Source of the DNA: Actinoplanes sp. NBC_00393
GTDB lineage: Bacteria > Actinomycetota > Actinomycetes > Mycobacteriales > Micromonosporaceae
DNA length: 64,000 nt
Direction: 5' to 3'
Assembly: GCF_036053395.1 (NCBI RefSeq)
Contig: NZ_CP107942.1
Span: forward strand, 248,001-312,000
The notes under the pieces were generated by a model that searched no databases, was not told the origin of the DNA, and saw nothing but the letters and a program-made list of their open reading frames with translations. This document shows positions 33,618 to 42,031 of the stretch, piece after piece. The translations under genes were made by a program, and so were the position numbers. Position 1 is the first letter of the stretch, and each line of letters opens with the position of its first letter.

Positions 33618-35747
33618 GTGGGCAACACCCACCCGGGCGCCACGTCACCGCTGGGCATGGTCTCGGCGTGCGCGTACTCCGGCGCCTACCCGACCGGGTA
33701 CGGCCGGTACGCCAAGAACACCGAGGGCGTGCCCGAGGAGATGTTCCCCCGGCTGCAGGCCTCCGGGTTCACCCACTTCCAGCAGTCCGGAACTGGGGCA
33801 ATTCGGAAATATTACAATTATGTGCGCGTTACCCCGATGGTCCAGCCGCTCGACGACCTCGGCCAGTCCTGGCCGCTGGAGGACGAGCAGGCCGAACCCG
33901 GTTACTACGCCGCCAACCTGAACACCGGGGTGCGCTGCGAGATCACCGTGGGGGAGAAGGTCGCGGTCCACCGCTACACCTTCCCGGACCACGACAGCGC
34001 CCGGGTGGTCGTCGACCTGTCCTGCGGCGGGCTCGCCATCGACCTCGGCCGCACCGTCCCGCTGCGCGCCCAGGCCGAGAGCATGGGATACGGCCGGGCG
34101 CAGGGCACGGTGGTGATGGAGGGCGTGCCGCTGTCGGTCTTCATCGAGGTGGACAGCCCCGGCTGGCGGCAGATGCTCTGGTACGACCGGCGGCTCATCC
34201 CGGGCGGCACCCGTCTCGACTTCGACAGCATCCGGCACACCACGCTGCGCCCCTTCGGGATGATCTTCATGGGGCCGGTCCGGGCCGGGCAGAGCATCGA
34301 GGTGCGGATGGGCTTCTCGCTGCGCGGCGGCGACCAGGCCCGGGCGAACCTGGAACGCGAATGCGGCGCCGGCTTCGAGTCCGTGCGGACCCGCACCCGG
34401 GCCCGCTGGCAGGACCATCTGCGCCGGGTCCAGGTGGACGGCGGAACCCGGTCGCGCCGCACCGTGTTCGGCACCGCCCTCTACCACTCGCTGATCAAGC
34501 CGTGCATCGCCGACGACGAAAGCCCGATGTGGCCCAACTCCGGCCCGTACGCCTTCGACATCTGCACCATGTGGGACATCTACAAGACCCAGCTGCCGCT
34601 GCTCGCCGCGATCACCCCGCAACGCCACGGCGACCTGCTCGAATCGCTGATCCGGGTGTGCGAGGAGGAGGGCAACTTCCCGATTGGCTACCGGATGGCC
34701 CGCGGCGCCGACCGGTTCTTCCGGCAGGCCAGCGCCCTCGCGCACACCGCCCTCGCCGACGCGCACGCGCTGCGCCGGCCCGGCATCGACTGGACCTGGG
34801 CGCTGGTGCACATGGTCGACGATCTGCGCCGGCTCTACGGCGAGGACTTCTTCGAGCACGGCGTGGTGCACCCGATCACGCACACATTGGACCTCGCGTA
34901 CGCCCACCACTGCACCGCCCAGCTCGCCCGCGCCCTGAACGACCACCGCCTCGCCGCCGACCTGGAACGCCGCGCCGGCCACTGGGTGAACGCCTTCGAC
35001 CCGGCCACCGGCCTGCTGCGCGACTCGGAGTTCTACGAGGGCGGCAAGTGGAACTACTCGTTCCGGCTGCTGCACGACATGGCCGCCCGGATCGCCCTGG
35101 CCGGCGGCGACGAGACGTTCATCGACCGCCTCGACCGGTTCTTCGGCTACGGCGCCGACCCGGTCAAGCAGCCCGGCGTCGGCCCGCAGCCCGCCGAGAT
35201 GGCCGCCGGGTACGCCCTGAACCGCTTCGAGGGCCTGAACAACGAACCCGACATGGAGGCGCCCTGGGCCTACCACTACGCCGGCCGCCCGGACCGCACT
35301 GCCGAGGTGGTGCACGCCGCACTGACCTGGCAGTTCGGCACCGGACCCGGTGGCCTGCCGGGCAACGACGACTCCGGCGGGCTCAGCTCCTGGTACGTCT
35401 GGGCCTCCCTCGGCCTGTTCCCGGTGGCCGGGCAGAACCTGTTCCTGGTCAACGCCCCGGCCTTCGAGCGGGCCGCCCTGCACGTCGAGGGCGGTGAGTT
35501 CGTCATCGAGACCAGCGGTCACCGGGACACCCCGATCGGCGTCGACGGCATCGACCGGGACCCGCGCCCGCAGTACGTCCAGTCCGCGACCCTCAACGGC
35601 AGGCCACTGGACCGCACCCACCTGACCGCGGCCGACGTCCACCACGGCGGACGGTTGCACCTGCGGCTCGGCCCGGAACCCTCCACCTGGGGTCACCGGT
35701 CCCGGCCGCCGTCGCTTCCCAACCTCCACCCGAAGGGCGAACGATGA
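33618..35747 (+). CDS. GH92 alpha-mannosidase-like glycosidase
   Basis: 709 residues from the first canonical start (GTG 33618), but the conserved family N-terminus lies upstream in frame: codons from 33513 read IPAILDDVDPFIGTAATELP, and no ATG/GTG/TTG exists between the preceding TAG and 33618. Either ATT/ATC is used or the gene is truncated. Family signatures: GNTHPGATSPLGM, the double domain with PWAYHYAGRPDRT and GLPGNDDSGGLSSWYVWASLGLFPVAGQNLFLV. GH92 enzymes are Ca-dependent exo-alpha-mannosidases with inversion. No signal peptide, so it acts in the cytoplasm. The stop overlaps a glycosyltransferase start (ATGA), implying a paired role in glycan or glycoside metabolism. Confidence 0.85.
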   Translation: MGNTHPGATSPLGMVSACAYSGAYPTGYGRYAKNTEGVPEEMFPRLQASGFTHFQQSGTGAIRKYYNYVRVTPMVQPLDDLGQSWPLEDEQAEPGYYAANLNTGVRCEITVGEKVAVHRYTFPDHDSARVVVDLSCGGLAIDLGRTVPLRAQAESMGYGRAQGTVVMEGVPLSVFIEVDSPGWRQMLWYDRRLIPGGTRLDFDSIRHTTLRPFGMIFMGPVRAGQSIEVRMGFSLRGGDQARANLERECGAGFESVRTRTRARWQDHLRRVQVDGGTRSRRTVFGTALYHSLIKPCIADDESPMWPNSGPYAFDICTMWDIYKTQLPLLAAITPQRHGDLLESLIRVCEEEGNFPIGYRMARGADRFFRQASALAHTALADAHALRRPGIDWTWALVHMVDDLRRLYGEDFFEHGVVHPITHTLDLAYAHHCTAQLARALNDHRLAADLERRAGHWVNAFDPATGLLRDSEFYEGGKWNYSFRLLHDMAARIALAGGDETFIDRLDRFFGYGADPVKQPGVGPQPAEMAAGYALNRFEGLNNEPDMEAPWAYHYAGRPDRTAEVVHAALTWQFGTGPGGLPGNDDSGGLSSWYVWASLGLFPVAGQNLFLVNAPAFERAALHVEGGEFVIETSGHRDTPIGVDGIDRDPRPQYVQSATLNGRPLDRTHLTAADVHHGGRLHLRLGPEPSTWGHRSRPPSLPNLHPKGER

Positions 35748-36991
35748 GCCGACCGACCCGCCGCCTCGTCATCGCGGTCCGCGCCGACCCGGTCATCTGC
35801 GGACACTCCGGTGAGGCGCGCAACCTCGCCGAGGTGGCACTCACCCGGGGTTTCGACGACGTCCGGCTGCTCACCTGGCCGATCCCGGCGCTGCAGGAGG
35901 CCGGTCTGCCGCTGAAGCCGCTCGACCGGCTACTGCCGTACAGCCCGGGAATCACCGTGGAACGGCCCGAGGCGGTCGGCGACTACCGGGTGCCGGACGG
36001 GCGGCACCTGGCCGGGCTCACCGGGCGGCTGGTGGAGTTGCTCGCCGACGGGGTGCCGACGGTCTGCCTCTCGATGTACCTGGTCCCGCACACCCAGGTG
36101 ATCAACGACGCGGTGACCGCGGCCCGGGCCGCCGGCTTCGGCCCGCAGGTGCACACCATCGCCAAGGCGGTCGGTTCGGACGTCACCAACGTGATCCGCA
36201 ACTGCCTGCGCGAGGGCCGGTTCGGCGCGGCGACCGTGCTGCTCACCACGTTCCTGGCCAGCGACGAGGTGGTGGCGGTCTCCGAGTACACCCGCGACGA
36301 GATCATCGCCTCGGCCGAGGAGGTGGACGCGAACTGCGGCACCGCCTTCGCCGAGCAGTGCCGGCGGCGGGTCATGGTCAGCTACCCCCCGATCAACTCG
36401 TCGGCGTTCCTCGGGATCGACCCGGACACGGTGGACGCGGCGCTGGCCCGGCGTGGGCTGCAGCGCGACAAGTACGTTCTGTTCCTGTCCCGGGTGGCGC
36501 GGGCCAAGGGCATCTACGACCTGGTCATCGCGTACGGCCAGATGCGCTGCCGGGACGACGTGAAGCTGGTGGTGGCGGGCACCGGGCCGGCGCTGGAACA
36601 CGTGCGCGCGATGGCCAAGGAGGACGACCGGATCGTCTTCCTCACCGATGTGGACGACGACGAGAAGCCGCTGCTGATGGCCGGATGTGCCGCGTACGCC
36701 CTGCCGACCAAGCCGGAACCGGACTTCGTCGAGACCTTCGGCATCGCGCTGGCCGAGAAGGCGCTGGCCGGTGGCGGCCCGATCATCACCACGCTGACCG
36801 GGGGCACCGGCGAGGCGGTGGGCGACGCCGCGGTGATCGTGGACGCCGGCGACATCGCCGGACTCGCCGAGGCGGTGGACCGGGTGGTCCTGGAGATGAC
36901 CGGCGACGAGCGGGCCGACCTGGAGAAACGCGCGCGATCGCACGCCATGGCCTTCGACCGCGGCGCGGTCTTCGACGATCTGATCCGATGA
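35744..36991 (+). CDS. GT4-type glycosyltransferase
   Basis: 415 residues, GT-B fold. The N-terminal domain has AVRADPVICGHSGEARNLAEVAL; the C-terminal domain has the nucleotide-sugar part YVLFLSRVARAKGIYDLVIAY, LVVAGTGPALEHV and the E-x7-E motif in EPDFVETFGIALAEKALAGG, which binds the sugar donor with retention. Coupled by a 4-bp overlap to the GH92 gene. Acceptor and donor unknown. A perfect hairpin terminator ends the pair. Confidence 0.88.
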   Translation: MSRPTRRLVIAVRADPVICGHSGEARNLAEVALTRGFDDVRLLTWPIPALQEAGLPLKPLDRLLPYSPGITVERPEAVGDYRVPDGRHLAGLTGRLVELLADGVPTVCLSMYLVPHTQVINDAVTAARAAGFGPQVHTIAKAVGSDVTNVIRNCLREGRFGAATVLLTTFLASDEVVAVSEYTRDEIIASAEEVDANCGTAFAEQCRRRVMVSYPPINSSAFLGIDPDTVDAALARRGLQRDKYVLFLSRVARAKGIYDLVIAYGQMRCRDDVKLVVAGTGPALEHVRAMAKEDDRIVFLTDVDDDEKPLLMAGCAAYALPTKPEPDFVETFGIALAEKALAGGGPIITTLTGGTGEAVGDAAVIVDAGDIAGLAEAVDRVVLEMTGDERADLEKRARSHAMAFDRGAVFDDLIR

Positions 36992-37004
36992 CGTACGCGC
37001 AGAC

Positions 37005-37031
37005 GACCGCCCCGGTCCTGCCGGGGCGGTC
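37005..37031. terminator. Bidirectional hairpin terminator
   Basis: Perfect 11-bp stem GACCGCCCCGG/CCGGGGCGGTC with a 5-nt loop, 14 bp after the glycosyltransferase and 13 bp from the end of the convergent SRPBCC gene. Confidence 0.8.
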
Positions 37032-37043
37032 GCCGGGCCGAAC

Positions 37044-37538
37044 TCAGATCTTCCCGTCCTTGACCAGCTGCTCGAGCCGGGCGTAGCCGTCGTTGACCCC
37101 GACCTCCATGCCGCTCTGCAGCCAGGCGTCGCGGCCCTCGAAGCTGTCGCAGAGGGACTGCGCGTGCAGCCGGGCCCGCCCGTCGCCCAGGTCCTCGAAC
37201 CGCAGCGTCTCCAGCGACACCCCGTCCGGCATGCCCTCCCAGGTGAAGGTCTGCACGATCAGGCCGGGCCGCACCTCGTGGAAGCTGCCGTGGAACGCGA
37301 ACTCCTCGCCGCTGGTATCACCGATGCGGCTCGAGACGTAGCGCCAGCTACCGCCGGTTCGGGCGTCCCAGTAGTCGATCTTGTTCTCCACCGAGTCCGG
37401 ACCGTTCCACAGCACGAACAGATCGGGGTCGGTGTGCGCGCGGAACAGTTGCTCCGGCGTGGCGTCGAAGTCGCGGGTGATGCGGATGATCGGCAGCTTG
37501 GGGTCGGCCTCGATCGCTGCCTCAACGTTTTTGGTCAT
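37044..37538 (-). CDS. SRPBCC (AHSA1-like) domain protein
   Basis: 164 residues of the START/Bet v1-like AHSA1 family: LPIIRITRDFDATPEQLFRAHTDPDLFVLWNGPD, then GSWRYVS, a E-E-F-A-F-H-G-S-F-H-E-V strand and LIVQTFTWEGMPDG. These are hydrophobic-pocket proteins. It is encoded with an ArsR-type repressor overlapping 17 bp, the usual pairing for this family, so it probably binds or responds to a hydrophobic ligand controlled by that repressor. Confidence 0.88.
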   Translation of the reverse strand: MTKNVEAAIEADPKLPIIRITRDFDATPEQLFRAHTDPDLFVLWNGPDSVENKIDYWDARTGGSWRYVSSRIGDTSGEEFAFHGSFHEVRPGLIVQTFTWEGMPDGVSLETLRFEDLGDGRARLHAQSLCDSFEGRDAWLQSGMEVGVNDGYARLEQLVKDGKI

Positions 37539-37884
37539 CGTCCTTCTCCCGATTCGTCGGCTCGCTCTTCATGGCTTCCAGCACGGCGTCCAGTCGGCGG
37601 TAGCGCCGCTCGGCGCGCTCCCGGTACAGCTCGATCCAGGCGTCCATCTCGTCGAACACCTCCGTCTCCAGTCGGACCAGCCGGGGTTGCGGGCCCGGGG
37701 GCCGGCTCACCACACCGGCGTCCTCCAGCACCTTGAGGTGCTTGTAGACGGCCTGCAGCGACATCCGGTACGGCTCGGCCAACTGGTTCACCGTGGCGTC
37801 CCCGTCGGCAAGCCGGGCCACCATGTCGCGGCGCGTCGGATCGGCGAGTGCGGAGAAGACCCGGGTCAACGTGTCCGCCGGCAT
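37522..37884 (-). CDS. ArsR-family winged-helix repressor
   Basis: 120 residues. Winged helix: RVFSALADPTRRDMVARLADGDATVNQLAEPYRMSLQAVYKHLKVLEDAGVVSR. The N-terminal metal-binding cysteine motif of metal sensors (ELCVC) is absent, as expected for the non-metal subgroup linked to SRPBCC partners. Twin inverted repeats around its promoter suggest autorepression. The 3' end overlaps the SRPBCC gene. Confidence 0.88.
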   Translation of the reverse strand: MPADTLTRVFSALADPTRRDMVARLADGDATVNQLAEPYRMSLQAVYKHLKVLEDAGVVSRPPGPQPRLVRLETEVFDEMDAWIELYRERAERRYRRLDAVLEAMKSEPTNREKDDDQKR

Positions 37885-37894
37885 CGAACCCTCG

Positions 37895-37959
37895 TTTCAA
37901 CTGGTTGGTTGAAAACTACCCTAGGCGTGGCCCGGGTCACCTGTCAACCATAAAGTTGA
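37895..37959 (-). promoter_or_regulatory. Promoter with twin ArsR operators
   Basis: On the minus strand a -35 TTGACA (37947-37942) and -10 TAGGGT (37923-37918) are 18 bp apart. Two matching operators overlay them: TTTCAAC-N6-GTTGAAA (37895-37914) and TCAAC-N6-GTTGA (37944-37959 region). Same half-site and spacer, centres ~47 bp apart. One covers the -35, the other the transcript start, an ideal repression layout. Confidence 0.7.
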
Positions 37960-38040
37960 AAGGGCAGTTCAGGGCGGTTCATGGTCGCCGGATTACCTCG
38001 TGTTCGCGATTCGTACACATCGTCCCGATAGACCAGACCC

Positions 38041-38448
38041 ATGGAACACGTGCGTTGTGAGACCCGCCGCGAGACCACCCCGGCCGGCCCGGCCGTGCGG
38101 GTGCGCGTCACCGGCAGCCTCGACCGGGCCGCCCATCCCGAGCTGCGCCGCTCCCTGCACCGGGCGTTCGAGCGGTCCCGCCGCGTCGCCGTCCTCGTCG
38201 ACCTGACCGAGGTGGATTCGATCGGCAGCGAGTGCATCGAGGTGCTGCTGGTGGCGTACACCCGGGCGCTGCGCACCGGCCACGGCTTCGAGGTCACCGG
38301 CGCCCACGGCCCGGTCCGCCAGGCGCTCGAGATCACCGGCCTGTGCCCGCCCACCGCGCTCTACGCGCCGAACACCGCAGACACTCTTGAGGGGCTTCTC
38401 GACGCTGGTTCACCCGTGCCGGTGATGACCGGCCCGTCCACCGCGTGA
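38041..38448 (+). CDS. STAS-domain anti-sigma factor antagonist-like protein
   Basis: 135 residues with a STAS fold: VRVTGSLDRAAHPELRRSLHRAF, VAVLVDLTEVDSIGSECIEVLLVAY, GHGFEVTGAHGPVRQALEITG. The serine in D-S-I-G-S is at the position phosphorylated by anti-sigma kinases in SpoIIAA/RsbV. The next gene encodes a STAS-like plus HATPase protein, so the two may form a partner-switching pair. Target sigma factor unknown. Confidence 0.8.
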   Translation: MEHVRCETRRETTPAGPAVRVRVTGSLDRAAHPELRRSLHRAFERSRRVAVLVDLTEVDSIGSECIEVLLVAYTRALRTGHGFEVTGAHGPVRQALEITGLCPPTALYAPNTADTLEGLLDAGSPVPVMTGPSTA

Positions 38449-38525
38449 TAGGTCCGTAAGGGTGACCCGTCAAGCGAACCCGATCACGTACGGAACGAAC
38501 GCCACCTTGGCGTGGTGCTGATCCG

Positions 38526-39335
38526 GTGCGGATGCCACGCGACTCATCCGGCACCGGAACAGACCCGCCGGTCGCGGCCGTCATGGACCACGAGACCGGC
38601 ATCATCGAGCTGACCGTCAACGGCCAGTGGGACCGGGGGCTCGGCTACACGGCGTACCGGACGGCGCAGAAATGCCTGGCCGAACATCCCGCCGGGCTGG
38701 CGCTCGACCTGCTCAACCTGCACGATCCCCGGTCGGCCAGCGCGCCGCTCTGGATGACCGTCGCCGCGCAGGGCGGGCGGCTCCACCCGCCGGTGCCGGT
38801 CGTCGCCTGTCTGCCGCCCACCGCCCGGCTGGCCGGCCGGCTCGACCGGATCGGCGCCGGCCGTCACCTGTCCATGTTCAGCACGGTCGGGCTGGCCCGC
38901 ACTGCGATCACCAGCCACCGCCCGACCACCAGCCAGGTCCGGCTCCAGCTGCCGCCGGTGCCGGCCAGCGTCGCCAACGCCCGGCAGATCGTCGGCGCGG
39001 CCTGCACGGAATGGGGCATGACCGCTCTGCTGCCACGCGCCCGCCTGGTCGTCTCCGAGCTGGTGACCAACGCCGTGGTGCACGTCGGCAGCCCGATCGA
39101 CGTCGTCATCTCGCACCGCGGCACCCTGCGCCGGGCCGCCTCCCGCGGCGCCACCAGCCTGCACCTGGCCGTCTACGACCACGATCCCCGGATGCCGCCG
39201 CCCAGCGGCAACGGCAAGGGCCTGCGCCTGGTCACCGTCGCCTCGCAGGCCTGGGGCGTGCTGCCCACCCGCGTCGGCAAGGTCGTCTGGGCGATCCTGC
39301 GCGAGACCGGCGGCCCGGGAGAACTGTCCGGATGA
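38526..39335 (+). CDS. STAS-like/HATPase (RsbW-type) regulatory protein
   Basis: 269 residues. The first ~120 are STAS-like (GIIELTVNGQWDRGLGYTAYRTAQKCLAEHPAGLALDLLNLHDPRSASAPLW). The C-terminal half is a GHKL ATPase domain of the RsbW/SpoIIAB kind: N-box ARLVVSELVTNAVVHVGSPIDV and G1/G2 DHDPRMPPPSGNGKGLRLV. Joining of antagonist-like and kinase-like modules in one chain is common in actinobacteria. Probably controls a sigma factor or regulates the adjacent STAS protein. Start ambiguous between GTG 38526 and ATG 38532. Confidence 0.78.
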   Translation: MRMPRDSSGTGTDPPVAAVMDHETGIIELTVNGQWDRGLGYTAYRTAQKCLAEHPAGLALDLLNLHDPRSASAPLWMTVAAQGGRLHPPVPVVACLPPTARLAGRLDRIGAGRHLSMFSTVGLARTAITSHRPTTSQVRLQLPPVPASVANARQIVGAACTEWGMTALLPRARLVVSELVTNAVVHVGSPIDVVISHRGTLRRAASRGATSLHLAVYDHDPRMPPPSGNGKGLRLVTVASQAWGVLPTRVGKVVWAILRETGGPGELSG

Positions 39336-39368
39336 AGCCGGCCCCACCGCACGCGGTAGAGCCGGCTT
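39335..39368. terminator. Hairpin terminator between convergent genes
   Basis: AAGCCGGC (39335-39342) pairs with GCCGGCTT (39361-39368), and inner ACCGC/GCGGT extends the stem. It lies at the stop of the HATPase gene and 8 bp from the end of the RDD gene. Confidence 0.65.
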
Positions 39369-39375
39369 CGGAGGA

Positions 39376-39894
39376 TCAGCGGACGACGACCGTGTTGACG
39401 ATCTTGTCGGCGAAGGTCTGCTTCTTGGCGTCCCAGATCGGGAACAGCCAGCCGACGTAACAGGAGATCGAGTCCACGAAGTGGGCGAGGTCGCGCAGGA
39501 ACGCCTTGCCGCCGCCGATCGGCTGCCCGGTGTTGATGCCGACCAGGCGGATGCCGAGCGCCTTGCGGCCCCAGCTCTGCCCGGTGCGGCCGGCCAGGAA
39601 CCAGCGGTTGTAGCCGTGCGCGACCAGGCCGAGCAGGACGAAGATCGGGTAGAGGGCGTTCATCGTGGTCGCCCCGGTCACCTCATCCGTGCCCTGGCCG
39701 AGGAACACGCCAAGGAGGACGAAGGGCACATAGACCAGGCCGTCGACCAGGTAGGCGCCGACACGCTGCCACCACCCGGCATAGGCGGCGACGGCCTGGG
39801 GAGCGCCGTAGGGTGCGGGGGCGCCGTACGCGGCGGGGGTGGGGTAGGCCTGCTGGGGGACCTGGGCGTACGGGTCGCTGGGCGGATATGTCAC
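39376..39894 (-). CDS. RDD-family membrane protein
   Basis: 172 residues from GTG 39894 (GGAGAAGGA ribosome site). A Pro/Tyr/Ala-rich N-terminus ([20 protein letters not shown]) precedes the RDD domain: [13 protein letters not shown] (the R..D..D motif), [25 protein letters not shown] and [11 protein letters not shown]. Three or four membrane helices. RDD proteins are thought to take part in ion or small-molecule transport. Overlaps the DUF2752 gene upstream by 4 bp (GTGA). Confidence 0.88.
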   Translation of the reverse strand: MTYPPSDPYAQVPQQAYPTPAAYGAPAPYGAPQAVAAYAGWWQRVGAYLVDGLVYVPFVLLGVFLGQGTDEVTGATTMNALYPIFVLLGLVAHGYNRWFLAGRTGQSWGRKALGIRLVGINTGQPIGGGKAFLRDLAHFVDSISCYVGWLFPIWDAKKQTFADKIVNTVVVR

Positions 39895-40298
39895 GTTGTT
39901 CCTTCTCCGAGTGTGCGATGTAGTTGAAAGAGCCAGCTCGCGGTGGCGAGCAGTCCGGCGAGCCACCCGGTCCGCCGCCGTCGGGTGGACGACCACGGGC
40001 GCGGGTTGCCGAGCACGCCCGCGGCGCGCAGCGCCACCAGGGCGCCCGACGCGACGGTGAGGCCGGCCAGCCCGAAGATCAGGGGATTCGCGTGGAACGC
40101 CGCGCCGAACTCGCCACGCACGAACGCGACGGCCGCGGTCGTCATGCCGCAGGCGGGGCAGGGCACGCCCGTCAGCATCCGCAGCGGGCACGGCAGGGCC
40201 GCCCCGGTGCGGGCGCTGACCGCCGGCCAGGCCGCCGCCGCGACGGCGACGAGCGCGCCGAAGCCGCCGAGCCGTTCGGGAACGGAGAACTCACGCAT
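39891..40298 (-). CDS. DUF2752 membrane protein
   Basis: 135 residues with three hydrophobic segments and the family signature [19 protein letters not shown]. The C-P-A-C-G-M-T cysteines may bind a metal or form a disulfide. AGAGG ribosome site. First gene of a two-gene unit with the RDD protein, a common actinobacterial pairing. Function unknown. Confidence 0.85.
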   Translation of the reverse strand: MREFSVPERLGGFGALVAVAAAAWPAVSARTGAALPCPLRMLTGVPCPACGMTTAAVAFVRGEFGAAFHANPLIFGLAGLTVASGALVALRAAGVLGNPRPWSSTRRRRTGWLAGLLATASWLFQLHRTLGEGTT

Positions 40299-40303
40299 TC
40301 AAT

Positions 40304-40337
40304 CCTCTTGATCTTGGAAGTTCGAAGATCATAGAGG
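40304..40337. promoter_or_regulatory. Long palindrome in the DUF2752 leader
   Basis: CCTCTTGATCTT (from 40304) is inverted in AAGATCATAGAGG (to 40337) with one extra T, around a 9-nt centre. It sits 5 bp before the DUF2752 start, so is either an operator or an RNA hairpin over the ribosome site (AGAGG is part of an arm). Confidence 0.5.
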
Positions 40338-40521
40338 TATGCACGCCGGCGGCGCGACCCGGTGACCCTGCGAAATTCCAGGTCGTCCGGGGTGATGGGT
40401 AAGGGTGAGCGGTCGCTTGAGCCCGGCGCCCGCCGGGCGGCCCGGCGTTGTGCCCGGGCCGCGCGGAAAACCGGGGACTCGGCGTGAACCCGTACCGGAA
40501 AATCTTGCATAGAGTGCGGTC

Positions 40522-41241
40522 ATGCTTCCCGCCGCCGTCGCTGATCTCGGCCGGGACCTGGCGGCCCTGGGGTGGGTGACCGATCTGTTCGTGGCCGGGT
40601 CGCTGGCGACCGGCGACTATCGGCCCGGTGTCAGCGACATCGACCTGGTGGCGCTGACCGCCGGGCCCGCCCGGCAGGACACGCTCGTGGCGCTGCACCG
40701 CCGCCTCGACGCCGGGCCCGCACGCGGACTGAACCTGGGCTGCGTCTATGTCGACGCAGGCCGCCTGGCGGACCACGGCGCACGGCATCCGACCTGGACG
40801 CACGGGCTGCTCGTGCAGCGCATCCTCTCCGGGATCACCCGGGCCGAACTGGTTCGGCACGGGCAGGCGATCTTCGGTCGCCCTCCGCGCGACACCCTGC
40901 CGCAGATGACAGCCGATGACGTACGCGCAGCCGCGCGCGCCGAGTTGACCGGGTACTGGGCGTGGGCCGCCCGTCGTCCCTGGATGTTCCGGTCGCCGGT
41001 GATCGCCGACCTGAGCCTGACCTCGATGGCCCGCGGCCGGCACGCGCTGGCCACCGGCGACCTGCTCACCAAGACGCAGGCGGTGACCGCGGCACACGCC
41101 CCGGCCTGGCTCATCGAGCAGTTGCAGGCCCGCCGGGACGGCCGCGACGTCAGCTCACCGCGCCTGCGGACCGCGCTGATCGCCTGGCGCGACGCCCGCC
41201 GCACCGTCGCCGTCGCCCGCCGGTTCACCACCGAGCGGTAG
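40522..41241 (+). CDS. Nucleotidyltransferase-domain protein (aminoglycoside AadA-like)
   Basis: 239 residues. The nucleotidyltransferase motif G-S-x8-G-x-S-D-I-D-L is present (VAGSLATGDYRPGVSDIDLVAL), with the two metal-binding Asp. The C-terminal half is helical, with a late LLTKTQAVTAAHAPAWLI like the AadA/DUF4111 domain. Such enzymes transfer AMP to aminoglycosides or other hydroxyl targets; resistance is not proven. TAGAGT exactly 6 bases before the ATG points to a leaderless mRNA. The last 87 bp overlap the convergent GAF gene. Confidence 0.82.
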   Translation: MLPAAVADLGRDLAALGWVTDLFVAGSLATGDYRPGVSDIDLVALTAGPARQDTLVALHRRLDAGPARGLNLGCVYVDAGRLADHGARHPTWTHGLLVQRILSGITRAELVRHGQAIFGRPPRDTLPQMTADDVRAAARAELTGYWAWAARRPWMFRSPVIADLSLTSMARGRHALATGDLLTKTQAVTAAHAPAWLIEQLQARRDGRDVSSPRLRTALIAWRDARRTVAVARRFTTER

Positions 41242-41988
41242 CACCGGCGGGCGGACCAGCCGGCGCGCCCCCGCCGAGGCCACCGTCGCCAGCAGGTGCT
41301 GCTCGGCCGCGTCCGGCTCGTGCGGCGCGCTGTAGTGCACCGACAACACCCCGAGCCGCAGACCGTTACTGATCAGCGGGATCGAGCGCACCGCGCGGAC
41401 CCCGGCGTCGAGCAGCACCTCGCCCGCCTTGGTGCCGGCGAAGAGCACGCTCTGCCCGACATCGCGCACCTGCACCGTGCGCGCCTCGGCCAGGGCCGCC
41501 CCGCAGGCCGTGTCCCGGTCGCGGACCAGCGCGAAGAAGTTCAGGAAGTCGCGGCCGAACCCGTACTGGCTGACGATGCGCAAACCGTCGGAGGCGTCGT
41601 CGAAGAGCTGGACGTGGCCCATCCGCGCCTGGCTCAGCGTCAGCGCGGCCGCCAGCGTCGCCGACATGATCGCGGTGGGATCGTGGACGCCGCAGAAGTC
41701 GGTGCCGAAAAGGACCAGCCCGGAACGGCCGGCCGGGCGCAGCGCCGCCGCCTCGCGAGCGGCCTCGGCAGTCCGGGCGCTTACCTCCCGCCGCCGGCTG
41801 CGCAACTCGTTGTGCACCTCGCGGTGCCAGGCCTCGGCGGCCTCCCGCCGGTCGGTGGCCTCGTTGCGGGCGCGGTGGGCCCGGCGCATCAGCAGGGTCG
41901 CCTCCGCATACCGCAGGCGGGCCTGCTCGGCGAACGCTTCCGCCCGGGGCAGCGCGCCCGGCGCCGGCGCTCGTGCGTGGTCGCCCAC
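41155..41988 (-). CDS. GAF-domain sensor protein
   Basis: 277 residues. An N-terminal charged, probably coiled-coil region (EQARLRYAEATLLMRRAHRARNEATDRREAAEAWHREVHNEL) precedes a GAF domain (~95-245: MGHVQLFDDASDGLRIVSQYGF, ARTVQVRDVGQSVLFAGT, VRSIPLISNGLRLGVLSVHYSAPHEPD). No output domain such as ANTAR or kinase is seen. The C-terminal ~30 residues overlap the nucleotidyltransferase gene on the other strand and are low-complexity, so the natural 3' end may have been lost or extended. Signal unknown. Confidence 0.72.
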   Translation of the reverse strand: MGDHARAPAPGALPRAEAFAEQARLRYAEATLLMRRAHRARNEATDRREAAEAWHREVHNELRSRRREVSARTAEAAREAAALRPAGRSGLVLFGTDFCGVHDPTAIMSATLAAALTLSQARMGHVQLFDDASDGLRIVSQYGFGRDFLNFFALVRDRDTACGAALAEARTVQVRDVGQSVLFAGTKAGEVLLDAGVRAVRSIPLISNGLRLGVLSVHYSAPHEPDAAEQHLLATVASAGARRLVRPPVLPLGGEPAGDGDGAAGVAPGDQRGPQAR

Positions 41989-42031
41989 CCCTCAGTCGTA
42001 CCACAACGGCGGCGGTGGCAGGGTGACCAGC

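Noticed and set aside
33645..35729. 694-codon antisense frame opposite the GH92 gene
   Set aside because: No domain features; the opposite strand carries all GH92 motifs.
40522..41241. Antibiotic-resistance gene call for the nucleotidyltransferase
   Set aside because: Only the general nucleotidyltransferase motif is certain; resistance activity cannot be claimed from sequence.
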